Assembly (NCBI GenBank): GCA_027422505.1
Contig: JAPQWV010000005.1
Coordinates: 10,545,501 to 10,609,500 of the forward strand
Direction of reading: 5' to 3'
Origin: Craterostigma plantagineum
Taxonomy: Eukaryota; Streptophyta; Magnoliopsida; Lamiales; Linderniaceae
Length of the DNA stretch: 64,000 nt
The notes under the pieces were generated by a model. It saw only the letters and a program-made list of their open reading frames with translations. It did not search any database and was not told the origin of the DNA. Below, one piece after another: positions 12,781-23,242 of the stretch. Every line of letters starts with the position of its first letter. The first letter of the stretch is position 1. The position numbers and the translations under genes are program-made.

Positions 12781-13796
12781 CAGGAACTCGTAATGGCCAT
12801 AACGGGTACTAAAGGCCGTCTTGGGACATCTTCCTTCCGAATCCTTAACTGATGATAGCCCGATCTTAAATCGATCTTAGAGAAGACCGTTGCACCTTGT
12901 AGTTGATCGAATAGATCGTCTATCCTAGGGAGTGGGTACTTATTCTTGATCGTCAACTTGTTCAACTCCCTATAGTCAATGCACAACCGCATTGACCCAT
13001 CCTTCTTCTTTACGAATAGCACCGGCGCTCCCCAAGGAGAGAAACTCGGCTGTATGAACTCCTTCTGCATGAGTTCGTCGAGTTGATCCGTTAACTCCTT
13101 CATTTCTGTCGGTGCTAGTCGATATGGGGTCTTAGATACTGGTGCCGCTCCAGGTACCAGATCTATAGCGAACTCTATTTCCCGTTCGGTTGGTAGTCCC
13201 GGTAACTCCTCGGGAAATACGTCGGGGAGGTCTTGAACTATCGGCACTTCCTCGAGTTTTGGGGAGGCGTTCTCTTCCGACTTGATAGCGAATACCAGAT
13301 AGGCTTCGCATCCTGATTTGATCATTCGTTGGGCTTTTAACACTGATACTCTAGAGATCATAGTCCCCTTGCTAGTTCCTACGAACCTAAGGGGTTCATT
13401 TCCGTCCGTATTGAGCGTGACTATCTTTCGGTGGCAGTCTATGACGGCTCCGTACTTCGATAGCCAGTCCATTCCGAGGATCACCTCATAATCATTCATG
13501 GTAATTATTATGAGGTCTATGGGCAGTTCCTTATCCCCGATTACTATTGGGCAATCCCGTAAAACGTGGTTAGTTTGGGTGGGATTCCCGTTCGGAACTG
13601 TTACCCTAAATTCGCATTCAGCTCGGTGAGGCGTGACTCCTACTCTTGCGACGTACTTAGTAGACGCGAACGAGTGTGTCGCTCCTGAGTCGACTAGGAT
13701 GCACGTAGGGGTTTCATAGATGAGAAGGGTACCTGTTACCACAGCCGGGTACTCTTGGTGGTGCTGCTTGGTTTCCCGCTTGGCTCCCGGATCCAC
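12777..13796 (-). pseudogene. Tekay copy 2 aspartic protease and N-terminal reverse transcriptase
   Basis: The protease motif VDSGATHSF is near residues 35-40. RT fingers ([19 protein letters not shown]) and palm ([12 protein letters not shown]) follow, then loss of frame at the same point as in copy 1. A few substitutions separate it from copy 1 (for example Val/Ile in TGTLLVYE, Lys/Thr in [11 protein letters not shown]). It overlaps the gag frame at 13714-13796. Confidence 0.9.
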
Positions 13797-14796
13797 CTTC
13801 CGGACATGCCCTCAGGTAATGGCCTGTCTTGCCACATTTGAAGCAGACAGCGTTCTGGGAGTTGCAGGCTCCCGGGTGTCTCCGTGCGCACTTCGGGCAT
13901 ACGGGTAGGTCCAGATGGGGTCTACCCTGATTGGGGTTAAATTGCGGGGGTGGTCCAGGTCTATTCTGGAATCTCTGCTTTCCTTCCTTGGCGAGGAATT
14001 GCCGCTTCGGATTGCCCCCGCTCCCTTGCGGTCCTTGTGTAAACTTGCACTTAACTTCTTGGGCGCGAGCAATTATGGCCTCTGCCTGCTCCGCCACAAG
14101 TGCTCTGTCAGCCACTTGTCCATACGTGGCTCCTTGTATTCCCGCCATACTTACATCCCGATACAGCTCGGGCTTCAACCCTTCCATGAACCGCTCGATC
14201 TTGAGCGCGTCCGTGCTAACCATATGAGCAGCGAACCTCGAAAGCTGCTCAAACTTCCTGATGTACTCCGCCACGGTCATTGTTCCTTGGCGGAGGTTGA
14301 TAAACTCGTTCATCCTCTGGGCTCTGACGGGGGCGGTGTAGTACTTTCCTCTAAAGATCTCCTTAAACCGATCCCAGCTCATTGTTAATGGGTTCTCGAT
14401 AGCTGAGACGGTGTCCCACCAGTGCCCAGCGCTCCCCCTCAACAGGTAGGCAGCGCACATAACTTTCTCCGCCTCGGGTGTGCGGCTATGCTGGAACATG
14501 TTCTCCAGCGTCCTTAGCCAATCCTCGGCGGAAGTGGGGTCTACAGCATCCTCAAACAACGGAGGATTAAGCTTTCTGAATCTCTCCCCAATCATTTCAA
14601 TTCGCTCGGGTGGGGGAGGTAAGCCAGCTGATTGTCCACCAGCGTTCTGCTGTTGGATCAGCTGTTGGATTTGGGCCGATTGTTGCCGGACCAGTTCGGT
14701 GAGTTGCAGGATGGTAGCATCCCGGCTATCAGGAGGGTTATTAGTATCCCTACCCTGATCAGACTCCCTACTTCCTTCACCCCTAAGTCTAACCAT
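13714..14796 (-). CDS. Tekay copy 2 Gag (capsid and nucleocapsid)
   Basis: This 360-residue frame is almost identical to copy 1, with an Ala/Gly change in [13 protein letters not shown] and a change at the C-terminus. It has the gag domain ([24 protein letters not shown]) and one zinc knuckle [15 protein letters not shown]. The ATG at 14794-14796 is the first after the primer site. The frame is intact. Confidence 0.9.
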   Translation of the reverse strand: MVRLRGEGSRESDQGRDTNNPPDSRDATILQLTELVRQQSAQIQQLIQQQNAGGQSAGLPPPPERIEMIGERFRKLNPPLFEDAVDPTSAEDWLRTLENMFQHSRTPEAEKVMCAAYLLRGSAGHWWDTVSAIENPLTMSWDRFKEIFRGKYYTAPVRAQRMNEFINLRQGTMTVAEYIRKFEQLSRFAAHMVSTDALKIERFMEGLKPELYRDVSMAGIQGATYGQVADRALVAEQAEAIIARAQEVKCKFTQGPQGSGGNPKRQFLAKEGKQRFQNRPGPPPQFNPNQGRPHLDLPVCPKCARRHPGACNSQNAVCFKCGKTGHYLRACPEGGSGSQAGNQAAPPRVPGCGNRYPSHL

Positions 14797-14936
14797 CTTC
14801 TCAACCTATCCTGATAATTCCTAAGGCCAAAAAATTAAACCATTCAAGAAATTTACATAACATGGTACTTACGAACAAGGCCGCTTCCGTGCTTTTGAGT
14901 GTGTGTGTATGGACAGTCTGCAGGACCTGTGCAGAA

Positions 14937-14948
14937 GCTCTGATACCA
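14937..14948 (-). other. Primer binding site of Tekay copy 2 (tRNA-iMet type)
   Basis: TGGTATCAGAGC on the minus strand, three bases from the LTR 3 terminus. Confidence 0.92.
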
Positions 14949-14951
14949 CGC

Positions 14952-17919
14952 TGTCATGACCCGTCGTCCGACCTCGCATTTCGTTCTAATCCTAAGTACT
15001 TAATGATGTGTTGTCACGCAAAGGCATGAATTACGGATAAAATTTTTCATTTTTAAAACTGCGTGCGGAAGTCTTACATACAAGTCAAAAGAATGTTCTA
15101 CAGTTTCCTGGTCGTATCTACACAAAATATAATTGCGTGTGTGTGCAGCAAAAGCATCCTATGCGCCCGGCCTTCACAGGTCGTCATCCATACACACACT
15201 CCCACCTCAAAAGCAGCCGGATAGCTTCAAAAGATTGGCCTTGCGTAAAATCGGATCACGTACCGTGATCGTCCGTACCTACAACACGTAACGTAAGGAT
15301 GCGCCACCGAGGCTCAGTAAGCAGAAATTATGCATGTATGCACGTGTCCTAACGATCGACAATCCACGTCATCGTTTTCTAACGCTCATACTCTTTTTCT
15401 TATACTCGTACTCTTTTCTTAACTCGTACATCATATGGGCCCTCGCTTTCTATCCCACTATGCGCCATCTCTTAGAGATCTCAATCCACGAGGGATTCGT
15501 ACGTGTGTGGAGGTTCACACACTGGAAGGTCACCCGAAGGAATCTTCCCTTACTCAGTGTGGCCTTCACGCGGACGCTTCTCACTGGTAGCCAACACCGA
15601 GGCCACTAACCTCGGAGGTCACCCGAAGGAATCTTCCCATCCGGGTAGTGTTTACACACTAGAAGGTCACCCGAAGGAATCTTCCTTTACTCAGTGTGTG
15701 CCCCGGGTCGCATCCTCCAGGTTGCATCTCCCGCATACGGGGTGTTCCCCCAGCCTCTTATACAGGCCCTATGGCTTCATTCGCCATGGCTGCATAGGGG
15801 AGCCGTGACTCTTCATTGAGTCGACACAAACGCCAGTATCGGCGAGTATACATTGCACACAGGCAATTTTATGCACGCTCTTACCTCGCGTCTTACGTAC
15901 TACGCATGCGTGCAATGCTCATGCCATGCTCATAAAAATATGCAGATCACGCTATCATGCATAAAATTAAATCATGCCGTACGTACACATTCCACATAAA
16001 GTCACGTAAGCACAAAATCACATAATTATACGCAGGCAAGTTACGTGTCGTAGTTGGATTTCTACTTACCTGTCGTCCGTGCTATGCTAATTCACTACTC
16101 CGGGAATTATCTACTGTTCGACCTTTAGACATAAATATCATTGTATCAGTATTATGCCTTTGTTAAATAATTAGGTCGAACTAATTTATTTGACTACATT
16201 AATTTTGCTAGAATCTCTAAGTCGCTCGATTCTAGCTAGGCTAAGTTTCTAAGTTACTTGTTTCCCATTCCAAGTCACGCTAGCATTCAATTAAAACCTA
16301 AGTATATATTTATATATATATATATATATATAGGTACATCTCGGCGAAAGTTAAAAGTTAATTTTTAATCAAAGTTAGATTCGCTCAATTGCTTAATCTT
16401 CAAATCGTCCGATTCTTCATGGCTTGTTTTCGATCAATCATCACTGTCCCAATCGCCCAATTTAGAAATTTCCGTGCACGTAAATCATGAAATCGCCCGA
16501 TTCAATTTCCACCACCCTATCGTAAGGGTTTCGTCCGATTTCCCATGTATGCAAATCGCCCGATTCGTGTTTAATCCACTTCGATTTCGCCCGATTTAAT
16601 TTGCATGAAATCCTCCATCGGCCGATTTCTAAATCGCCGCGTGTTTTCATCATCATGACATCACCCTCATTTCGCCCGATTCCAAGCATGCCATGAGGGT
16701 TTTGCCGCTCTTGAAATCGCACGATTCGTTCGGTCTTGAAATCGCCCGATTTCATTGTTTGAAGCACCACAAATCCGAGTTCTTCTAGTCCTTGAATCAC
16801 CCGATTAAATTGCTTCTCACATTCATTTCGATCGATTCCTCACATGCGAACAATTCGCCCGATTCTAGTGTTTTCATTCGCGCGATTACTAAATTATTTA
16901 CTTCATTTCCCATGCTATTCTATTCCTTTCAATTGGCCGATTTGTGAAGTATTCAAACTAAAATCGCCGAGACTTATTCTATACGTAATTCATTTTCAGT
17001 CGCACGATTTGTCACTCAAACTAAAATCGCCCGAAACCACCTAATTTTCCCCGATTCGATCGATCCTTAAATCATCTACCCGAAAGCACATTCATAGTTC
17101 AATCTGCCCAGAATTTCTAAGTTCTAAGGTTTTATTCTACTCCATAAACCTCAAACACTACTTTAAGATCTTCTCATGCTAAAGTGATGAACTCTAGAAC
17201 AAGTTAGACTAACCACAACCTAGCAAAATATCAAGGAAACCCTCGGTTATAATTTCACACCTAATCCTAGGGTTTTTGCCGTCTATGGTACACTTAAATT
17301 CTCAAGTTTTTCCTTAATCCCCAACGTAATTTAGTCAAATAATCTAAGTAAGGAAAATCACATAACTTGAGGTAGTAATTTCGCTTACCAACTTCGACGC
17401 TCGAGCTACTTGGTGTGCTTTGTGTTAAAATCTTCTCGGCTCCTTCTCCTTTCTCTTTCACTTTGTTTTTCGATGGTTTCTTAAGTGTGGTTATGGGGTT
17501 GAAAAGTTTGGATTAGATAGATATTTTTAGCAAGGAACAAGGTGATGGGACTTTGTGGCGTGGGTTTTCCTTGTTTTAAGGAAATTTTGTCTCCCATTAG
17601 ACTTTTCATATATTGGGCCTAATTGTTAAGTTCTAGTCCAAAATAATAAATTCCTAGCCCAATTCCACTCTTTCTTTTGTCACCTTAATTATGCCTTTTT
17701 CCTTCTTTACTTTCGAAAATCCCTCTCAAAGCTTAGGTGTTATCGTAAGCACATAGTTGTTAGCACTTAATTGTACGTAATTGACACAAAATCACGAGCA
17801 CGAAATTCGTACAATCACATAATAAGCATATAGCACATACGCAAATAAACACGTAATCACTTAGATTATACATTCGTAATTTATTGGCCAACCTAAATTA
17901 CGAGGACTCGGGTCCTACA
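14952..17919 (-). mobile_element. Tekay LTR 3 (5' LTR of copy 2), at a rearrangement junction
   Basis: The LTR is 2968 bp, ending GGTCCTACA at 17919. Its PBS-side part (14952 to about 16330) matches LTR 2 at informative sites: the (TA)n variant with an internal TTT, GTCACGCTAGC, and CACTACTCC. Its outer part (about 16510-17340) instead matches LTR 4 at several sites, such as AATCCCCAACG, ATCTAAGTAAGG, CGTAAGGGTTTCG and GTTTAATCCAC. It is therefore mosaic. The sequence past 17919 is Sirevirus A leader, in the orientation opposite to the rest of A. Confidence 0.93.
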
Positions 17920-18305
17920 AAAACAAAGAATCAGATAGTGAAATTTGAGGCAATTGCACGCAATTAAGTACTAATCACGCACGAACAAGCAATTAAACAC
18001 GTTATGAAGCAAAATATATCGAATTTGGTCAAAATCAGAACGTGTTCTTCATGTTCTTCGCAAACAGTAACACGCAGAAGCAATTCAATTCTAGAAATCG
18101 AAGTTTAAACTGCTACAGAACTGATCGCAATGATGATCTATCACTTAAACAAGCACAGAAACATCAAATTCAAGTCAATTAAGCACATAATTAAGCTATT
18201 GGATGGAAAAAGGTTTTCGCGCCAAACTGTTCTTCGATGAACAGTATCTAGAAAATGATTTTCGATCCAATTCTAACAATTTTCGATTCAAAACAGAACG
18301 AATTG
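17920..18305 (-). other. 5' leader segment of Sirevirus A (non-coding)
   Basis: On the minus strand this is the stretch directly downstream of the A primer site. It ends at the Tekay LTR with the bases GTTTT (rc of 17920-17924). The leader resumes at 43326, also starting GTTTT. No reading frame of note. Confidence 0.8.
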
Positions 18306-18317
18306 GCTCTGATACCA
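18306..18317 (-). other. Primer binding site of Sirevirus A
   Basis: The minus strand reads TGGTATCAGAGC (tRNA-iMet type), two bases from the LTR A1 terminus at 18320. Confidence 0.9.
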
Positions 18318-18319
18318 AT

Positions 18320-18670
18320 TGTTAGGTCCTACGATTAACAACTCTATGATCCTAGGCTAGAATTCATAGTAATTCGATCGTTTAGATAAGCAATTGAATT
18401 CGATCGAAAAACTCAAATGAAGAACAAGAGAGAGAATTCGAGTAGAGTGAGAAAGTTACTGTTGTTTCTCTCTCTAGAAATCAAATTGCAAGCCCTTCGG
18501 ATCAATTCTCAAAACTTTCTCTATTAAGCTCAATTGATTTACAAGTATTTATACCAAACAAACTAGGTATAAATATCAAACTAGTCCTAATCTAAGGACT
18601 ACTATACAAAACGCCCCTAATTACAAGGACAACTAATGAAATCAAGCACAATTACAAATAGTATTCTACA
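18320..18670 (-). mobile_element. LTR A1: 5' LTR of Sirevirus A (351 bp)
   Basis: This is the reverse complement of LTR A2 at 57830-58180, with equal length and only a few substitutions. Termini are TGTAGAATAC and GGACCTAACA in element orientation. A primer site on its left shows it is a 5' LTR. The bases outside it, 18671-18675, read CTATT on the minus strand and match the five bases following LTR A2, so the two LTRs belong to one insertion. Confidence 0.93.
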
Positions 18671-19107
18671 AATAGATAAATACGTTCACGCTTATCTAAT
18701 TGGGAGAGAACATACATGTTTAAACGTGCATGCATTGAGGGGGAGTATCACTCCATATTTATGAGGGAAGAGTACATATTTAGGGGGAGTACATCTTAGG
18801 TGCACGATTTGAGGGGGAGAAACTTACTGTAACCCATATAGATATATCTATATATATATACCTATATCTATTACTATTACGATACTACTTATCTACTACT
18901 ATTACGATAATATATATATGTATACATAAAAGAAAGGGGCAAGAAAAGCAAAAAAAAAAGGGAAAAGAAAAGCAAAAAAAGGAAAAGAGGAAAAAGAAAG
19001 AAAAACCCTCTCAGACGCTTCCACCTCTCATGATGGACTTCACTTGAAAACTCCACCCTCAAGAGTCCGAGAATTACAAAAGGGTGACATCCATACACAA
19101 ACACAAA

Positions 19108-19527
19108 GATGATCTCAACCGCCCTGCTCCGACTTGCTGAAGAAGCAGCACTCACCAAACTTGACGGACGCACGGATTATAAGTTCCCATGGTTCAGTCA
19201 GACCAAACTGAACCTAGCCGCGGAACATAGCCGAGTGTTAGTGAAGATTTCAAGTCCATTAGCCACATTCCCATTTGGCAATTCTTGACAAGACCAAAGA
19301 GCGGAAGATACAAAATTCCCTTAGCTCACAAATTACTCGGACCATCCCATATAGGTGCAGGTGTTGATTTCTATCAGCTCCCGGGTAGAAGTCGCCTCAT
19401 TTGGTCCAATGGCGCATGCACAACCGAGCCTTACCCACTCATCGATCTCCCAAAAGACCGATGTTTCATCAAATCACGGGGAGCCACGTATGCTATCACT
19501 GCTTCACTTGGAAGCGGGAGATATTGA
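19108..19527 (+). pseudogene. Unrecognised coding remnant inside Sirevirus B
   Basis: From the ATG at 19108 about 58 codons read openly with a protein-like composition (MISTALLRLAEEAALTKLDG, DYKFPWFSQTKLNLA), ending in TGA at about 19285. An adjoining frame from 19285 to 19527 continues with KIPLAHKLLGPSHIGAGVDF and SRLIWSNGACTTEPYPL. I recognise no family. It does not resemble the env-like ORF of Sirevirus A or pol. It could be an eroded accessory ORF of B or a captured host exon. Confidence that it was once coding is moderate. Confidence 0.35.
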
Positions 19528-20660
19528 ATTAAGTGGTAGTTAGCCCCACACCACTGAACTTTCTTGAACACATCGAGTCTAGGTGTCCTCACTACCTAAA
19601 TGTTTTAAAATTTTTAGGACACATACACCTTTTCTCATCTGGACTTTGTGACCAGATCTGAACTTCCATGAACATGTCATTCTATGACATGCTTCGATGA
19701 TCGGAAGGAAGTCCTGCCGTTGCAATATCAAAACAATAGCGGTTTCAGGCCATCGTCTGTGAGCTACGCTCCTGGATTGATGTTAACGGAACGCCTATGT
19801 GGCTCCGGTTCTAAGCCCTGTTCTCACGGGCCGTGTCTCATAGTTTAACTCTGAACACGTGTCGACGAATTGCCTTAGTGGCTCCGTCAGGTTATTACCC
19901 AATCTGAGCACCTACCATCCGCTGCGCGTACCACTCTGAACACGGGCTCTCATGCAATTGATGGAAAATCTGAAGGAGCCCAAGCACATTTTTGGAAAAA
20001 CGACCACGCACCTTCTTTTGGAGCCGAACAAGTTTCCTCGATGCCGAGTCAGACAACCTCCTTCGAAGAAGACCAATCTGACGCCGAGAAGAAGAGTTTT
20101 TGTGAGTACCGATCAACTCCACTTCTTGTCCTGACGACGCGATCTTCTTGCCAAAGACAATGCCCCATTTTGATCCATCGCATGACGATCTTTCCAACTC
20201 GATCATCATGAGGGGGAGTAGCACTAAAGCAAAATGGGAGCAATACTACGACGAAAGTGCAAGATAGGTCAAAATGCTGAATCTCAAGCGCTGTTAGATA
20301 ATCAAGCAAACACCACAGACTTTAAAGATCAAAGTTGACGCCTCAAGTACAGCTCTCCCCATTTAAAGAGAACTCCCCGATCCCAACTCAAGGTTGACCA
20401 AATGTAGGGGAAGTTGTAACTATTGAAGGGAGAGATCGAATACAAAGAGACGACCCGGCAAGCAGCTTTAATAAGAGAAGTTAAGAACACGGTGAGCTTG
20501 GACCTCCTAAAGAAGAGGTCACAAGACAAGATAAACGAGAAGGAGATTGAAGAAGAACACGCATGCACACGCTTTCGAGCGCATACTTTGATACGTGTTC
20601 TTTGAGGACTCAGGACCATTACAAGACCAAGATGACAAGCGCTAAATTGCAAATTGAACA

Positions 20661-20673
20661 CAAAGGGGGAGAT
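20661..20673 (+). other. Polypurine tract of Sirevirus B
   Basis: CAAAGGGGGAGAT sits immediately before LTR B1. Confidence 0.85.
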
Positions 20674-21008
20674 TGTTAGGATTATTTTATTGTGTTCAAT
20701 TAAATTAGGTCATCTTAATCTTGTAATTAATTTAAGTGAACTGGGCTTTAATGTTTTAGAGCCCAGTGATTTTATTCTTGTAATGGGCTTACAAGGGCCT
20801 AAGTATTATATACCAACATGTGGTATAAATACTAAAACCCTAACACATAGTTAGGGGTGTCTTGTGTGTTAAAATTATAGAGAGAGAATTTTGTGAAGCC
20901 ACCAACCTTCAAACACGCACACGCACCCCACGTTGAAGCAATTCTTCCATCTTAAATCGTGGTAAATTCGTTCTAGATTAGTATTGTTGGATTAAACAGG
21001 GACCAACA
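20674..21008 (+). mobile_element. LTR B1: 3' LTR of Sirevirus B (335 bp)
   Basis: Termini are TGTTAGGATT and GGGACCAACA. A near-identical LTR of equal length lies in the opposite orientation at 60997-61331. TAAGA follows it (21009-21013) and equals the five bases preceding the 5' LTR B2 in element orientation. A TATAAATA box is at 20824-20831. Confidence 0.93.
20824..20831 (+). promoter_or_regulatory. TATA box in LTR B1
   Basis: TATAAATA, about 150 bases into the LTR. The same box is expected in the 5' LTR B2. Confidence 0.6.
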
Positions 21009-21070
21009 TAAGATAAACCTAATTTGATCTTTATTTTCTGCAGCTTTACGTTTTCTTTCTATTTACTGCG

Positions 21071-21868
21071 ATGACGAACATAATTACTATGCTGCTTGAG
21101 AGAAACTGTTTGGTGGGATCAAACTACGTGGACTGGCTCTGTAACCTGAGGATAGTCCTAGGTATGGAGTCGCTGACTTATGTCCTTGATTTCCTCGTAC
21201 CGCAAGTCCCAGGGACTGATGCGAGTGACGAAGATCGGGCTGCGTATGCCAAATGGCAGATAGACGAGCCAAAGGTCAAGGGCTATATACTTTTTTCCAT
21301 GAGCAATGAGTTGCAGCGCACTCACTCGGAAATCGAAGTGGGCGCCATTTTGCTTCATTTGAAGGAGCTTTTTGGCGAACATTCCAGGAGTGCTTGCTAT
21401 TCCCTGACGGAGCAACTATTTCATTGCAAAATGGCTGAGGGTAGTGACGTCGGAGCGCCTGTGCTCAAGATGATCGATTGGATCGAAAGACTCGAGGCAC
21501 TGGACTTTATCATGGATAACGAACTCCAGAACGATCTTATACTTCAGTCGCTCCCACCTTCCTTCAATTCGTTCATCGTGAACTTTAATCTGAACAAGGC
21601 CGAGATGACATTGACTGGGTTAATGAACCAGTTTTCGGCAGAACAGACTCAGATGAAGAAGGTGAAAGGAAAGGAAGTTGTTCTTGTCGCGAATGCTAAG
21701 ACTCGAGGGTCGAGTACAAAGAAAACGTCGGACAAGCCCACTAAGACCAAAGGACGAATTTCAAAGGCAAGGCCAAGAAGAACGTGTTCAAAGGCGCCAA
21801 GCCGGACAAGTGCCTTCACTGCAATGAGCTTGGAGGCGCAATTGCCCGAAACTAGCCGCCTTAGGTAA
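21071..21868 (+). CDS. Element C Gag, frameshifted within the zinc knuckle
   Basis: The ATG at 21071 opens a 265-residue frame of the copia gag (UBN2) type: NCLVGSNYVDWLCNLRIVLG at the start, then LKELFGEHSRSACYSLTEQL and MNQFSAEQTQMKKVKGKEV. The nucleocapsid zinc knuckle begins (KCLHCNELGG) but lacks the GH and last Cys in this frame. Downstream residues resume in another frame (NCPKLAALGKELYVLE), so a small deletion with frameshift hit the knuckle near 21835-21850. RNA binding would be impaired. The insertion of B split the leader about 60 bases upstream of this start. Confidence 0.85.
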   Translation: MTNIITMLLERNCLVGSNYVDWLCNLRIVLGMESLTYVLDFLVPQVPGTDASDEDRAAYAKWQIDEPKVKGYILFSMSNELQRTHSEIEVGAILLHLKELFGEHSRSACYSLTEQLFHCKMAEGSDVGAPVLKMIDWIERLEALDFIMDNELQNDLILQSLPPSFNSFIVNFNLNKAEMTLTGLMNQFSAEQTQMKKVKGKEVVLVANAKTRGSSTKKTSDKPTKTKGRISKARPRRTCSKAPSRTSAFTAMSLEAQLPETSRLR

Positions 21869-21881
21869 AGAACTTTACGTT

Positions 21882-22154
21882 TTGGAAACAAATTGTTCTA
21901 TGACAGTATATTCCGCTTCATGGATCTTAGACTCGGGAGCTAGTGCTCACATCTGTGTTTCGAACCAGGGTCTGGAACTAAGTAGGAAGCTGGCGGATCG
22001 AGAGATCATGATCAACGTAGGAAGCGAACATAGTATACCGGCGACCCACATTGGATCAAGAACTCTCATTTTATCTACTAGACATAGTTTACTCTTTTCG
22101 ATTGTTTGGTTTTGCCCAAGGGGCTTAAGAATATTGTTTCTATTCCCGTTTTGA
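21882..22154 (+). pseudogene. Element C aspartic protease
   Basis: The active-site motif is in SASWILDSGASAHICVSN (Asp-Ser-Gly), followed by a protease-like core with EHSIPATHIGSRTL. The frame breaks near 22130, after which the pre-integrase region reads in a different frame (22106-22552). It would process the Gag-Pol precursor in the particle. Confidence 0.82.
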
Positions 22155-22552
22155 GCAGAAACGGTTATGAGTTCCATTTTAGTAATAATATATGCAATAT
22201 TTATTTTGGAAATAATTGCGTCGGAACTGCAAGTTTACTGAATGGGTTATATTACCTAAATATCGAAGATAAAATAAAAACTGTGAATACAGTCACCAAC
22301 AAACAAAAATTGGAGTCGAACTCAAGACTGCTGTGGCATCTTCGACTCGGTCACGCTGGAGAACAGAAGATTCTTGAGTTGGAGAAAACCGGCGTTATAA
22401 AGCCGCTTGGGTCTGATCCCTATCCAACTTGTGAATCTTGTATCCTTGGAAAGATGACGAAGTCGCCCTTCACATGGCTTTCATGCCGCAGAACTTCTCG
22501 GTTTGATCCACACGGATGTTTGCGGACCGTTCGGGGTAGCGGCTCGCCGTAA
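22106..22552 (+). pseudogene. Element C GAG-pre-integrase (HHCC) region
   Basis: This frame contains SRLLWHLRLGHAGEQKILEL and CESCILGKMTKSPF, the zinc-binding His-His-Cys-Cys module at the N-terminus of copia integrase. It loses frame near 22490. Integrase resumes at 22503 in another frame. Confidence 0.85.
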
Positions 22553-23141
22553 CTTCCATTATTTCATTACCTTCACTGATGATCACTCTCGCTATGGCAA
22601 GGTGCATCTCATGAAGAATAAGTCTGATACTTTTGAATGGTTCAAAGAGTACAAGGCTTTGGTGGAAAATCAGACTGGAAAGAGCATTAAAGCCGTTCGA
22701 TCAGATCGAGGCCGCGAGTACATGAGCCTCGAGTTTGACGAGTTCTTGAAAGAGAACGGGATAATTTCACAGATGACACCGCCCGGAATACCGCAGTTGA
22801 ACGGTGTGTCCGAACGCAGAAATCGAACTCTGTTGGATAAGATTCGATCTATGCTAAGCTATACAGACCTGCCCATATCGTTGTGGGGTCATGCCATGTT
22901 GACAGCGGCACACATTCTGAATAGATGTCCTACAAAGTCTGTCAATCGTATTTCGTATCAGATATGGACAGGACGAAAACCGAGCTTGAATCACATTAGA
23001 ATTTGGGGTTGCCCCGCGTTTGTGAAAAAGCTCAAGACAGATAAACTGGAATCGAAGGCTGTGAAAGGACGTTTTGTCGGGTATCCTGAGGATTCCATGG
23101 GATACCAGTTTTACTCCACGACGATCAGAGAATCGTTGTAG
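22503..23141 (+). pseudogene. Element C integrase core
   Basis: Catalytic residues are visible: Asp in LIHTDVCGPFG, Asp in IKAVRSDRGREYMS, and Glu in LNGVSERRNRTLLDKIRSML. The copia-typical RIWGCPAFVKKL and GRFVGYPEDSMGYQFYS follow. The frame ends near 23141, leaving a gap of about 100 bases before the RT frame at 23243, so a further shift lies there. Confidence 0.87.
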
Positions 23142-23242
23142 CCCTTCAGGCTCACTTTCTCGAAGAAGATTTCGTTCGAGAAGGTGGAGCGGGTCGTGAA
23201 ATAACTCTTGGAGAGTATTCAGAAGCGCTTTCACAAACTCCA

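Larger units (their letters stand above)
1..17919 (-). mobile_element. Tandem Tekay-like Ty3/gypsy array: LTR-internal-LTR-internal-LTR
   Basis: Two nearly identical internal regions (2758-7367 and 10340-14951) alternate with three LTRs (1-2757, 7368-10339, 14952-17919), all in minus orientation, and share the central LTR. Each internal region carries primer site, gag, PR, RT, RNase H, IN with a chromodomain-like tail, and a polypurine tract, in the order expected of Ty3/gypsy. The very long LTRs and the chromodomain-like C-terminus point to the Tekay/Del chromovirus clade (family knowledge). Sharing of one LTR between two bodies is the mark of unequal LTR-LTR recombination rather than two insertions. 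The left end lies outside the window. The right end abuts the leader of Sirevirus A at 17920. Confidence 0.93.
18671..20673 (+). mobile_element. 3' half of non-autonomous Sirevirus B
   Basis: The stretch runs to a polypurine tract and LTR B1, so it is the 3' interior of B. It contains Sirevirus-type repeated purine tracts GAGGGGGAG/AGGGGGAG at 18737, 18782, 18811 and 20211. It has an AT microsatellite at about 18838-18920 and an A/G-rich tract at about 18927-19012. There is no RT, RNase H or integrase. Coding-like remnants lie at 19108-19527. Confidence 0.75.

Noticed and set aside
18889..19173. 94-residue minus-strand frame with a hydrophobic C-terminus
   Set aside because: The hydrophobic run is the complement of an A/G-rich low-complexity tract and does not represent a membrane protein.
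21009..21070. A nearby 5' LTR for copia C just upstream of its gag
   Set aside because: The adjacent LTR (20674-21008) differs from LTR C1, has its polypurine tract on the left and no primer site on the right. It is the 3' LTR of Sirevirus B inserted in the C leader.
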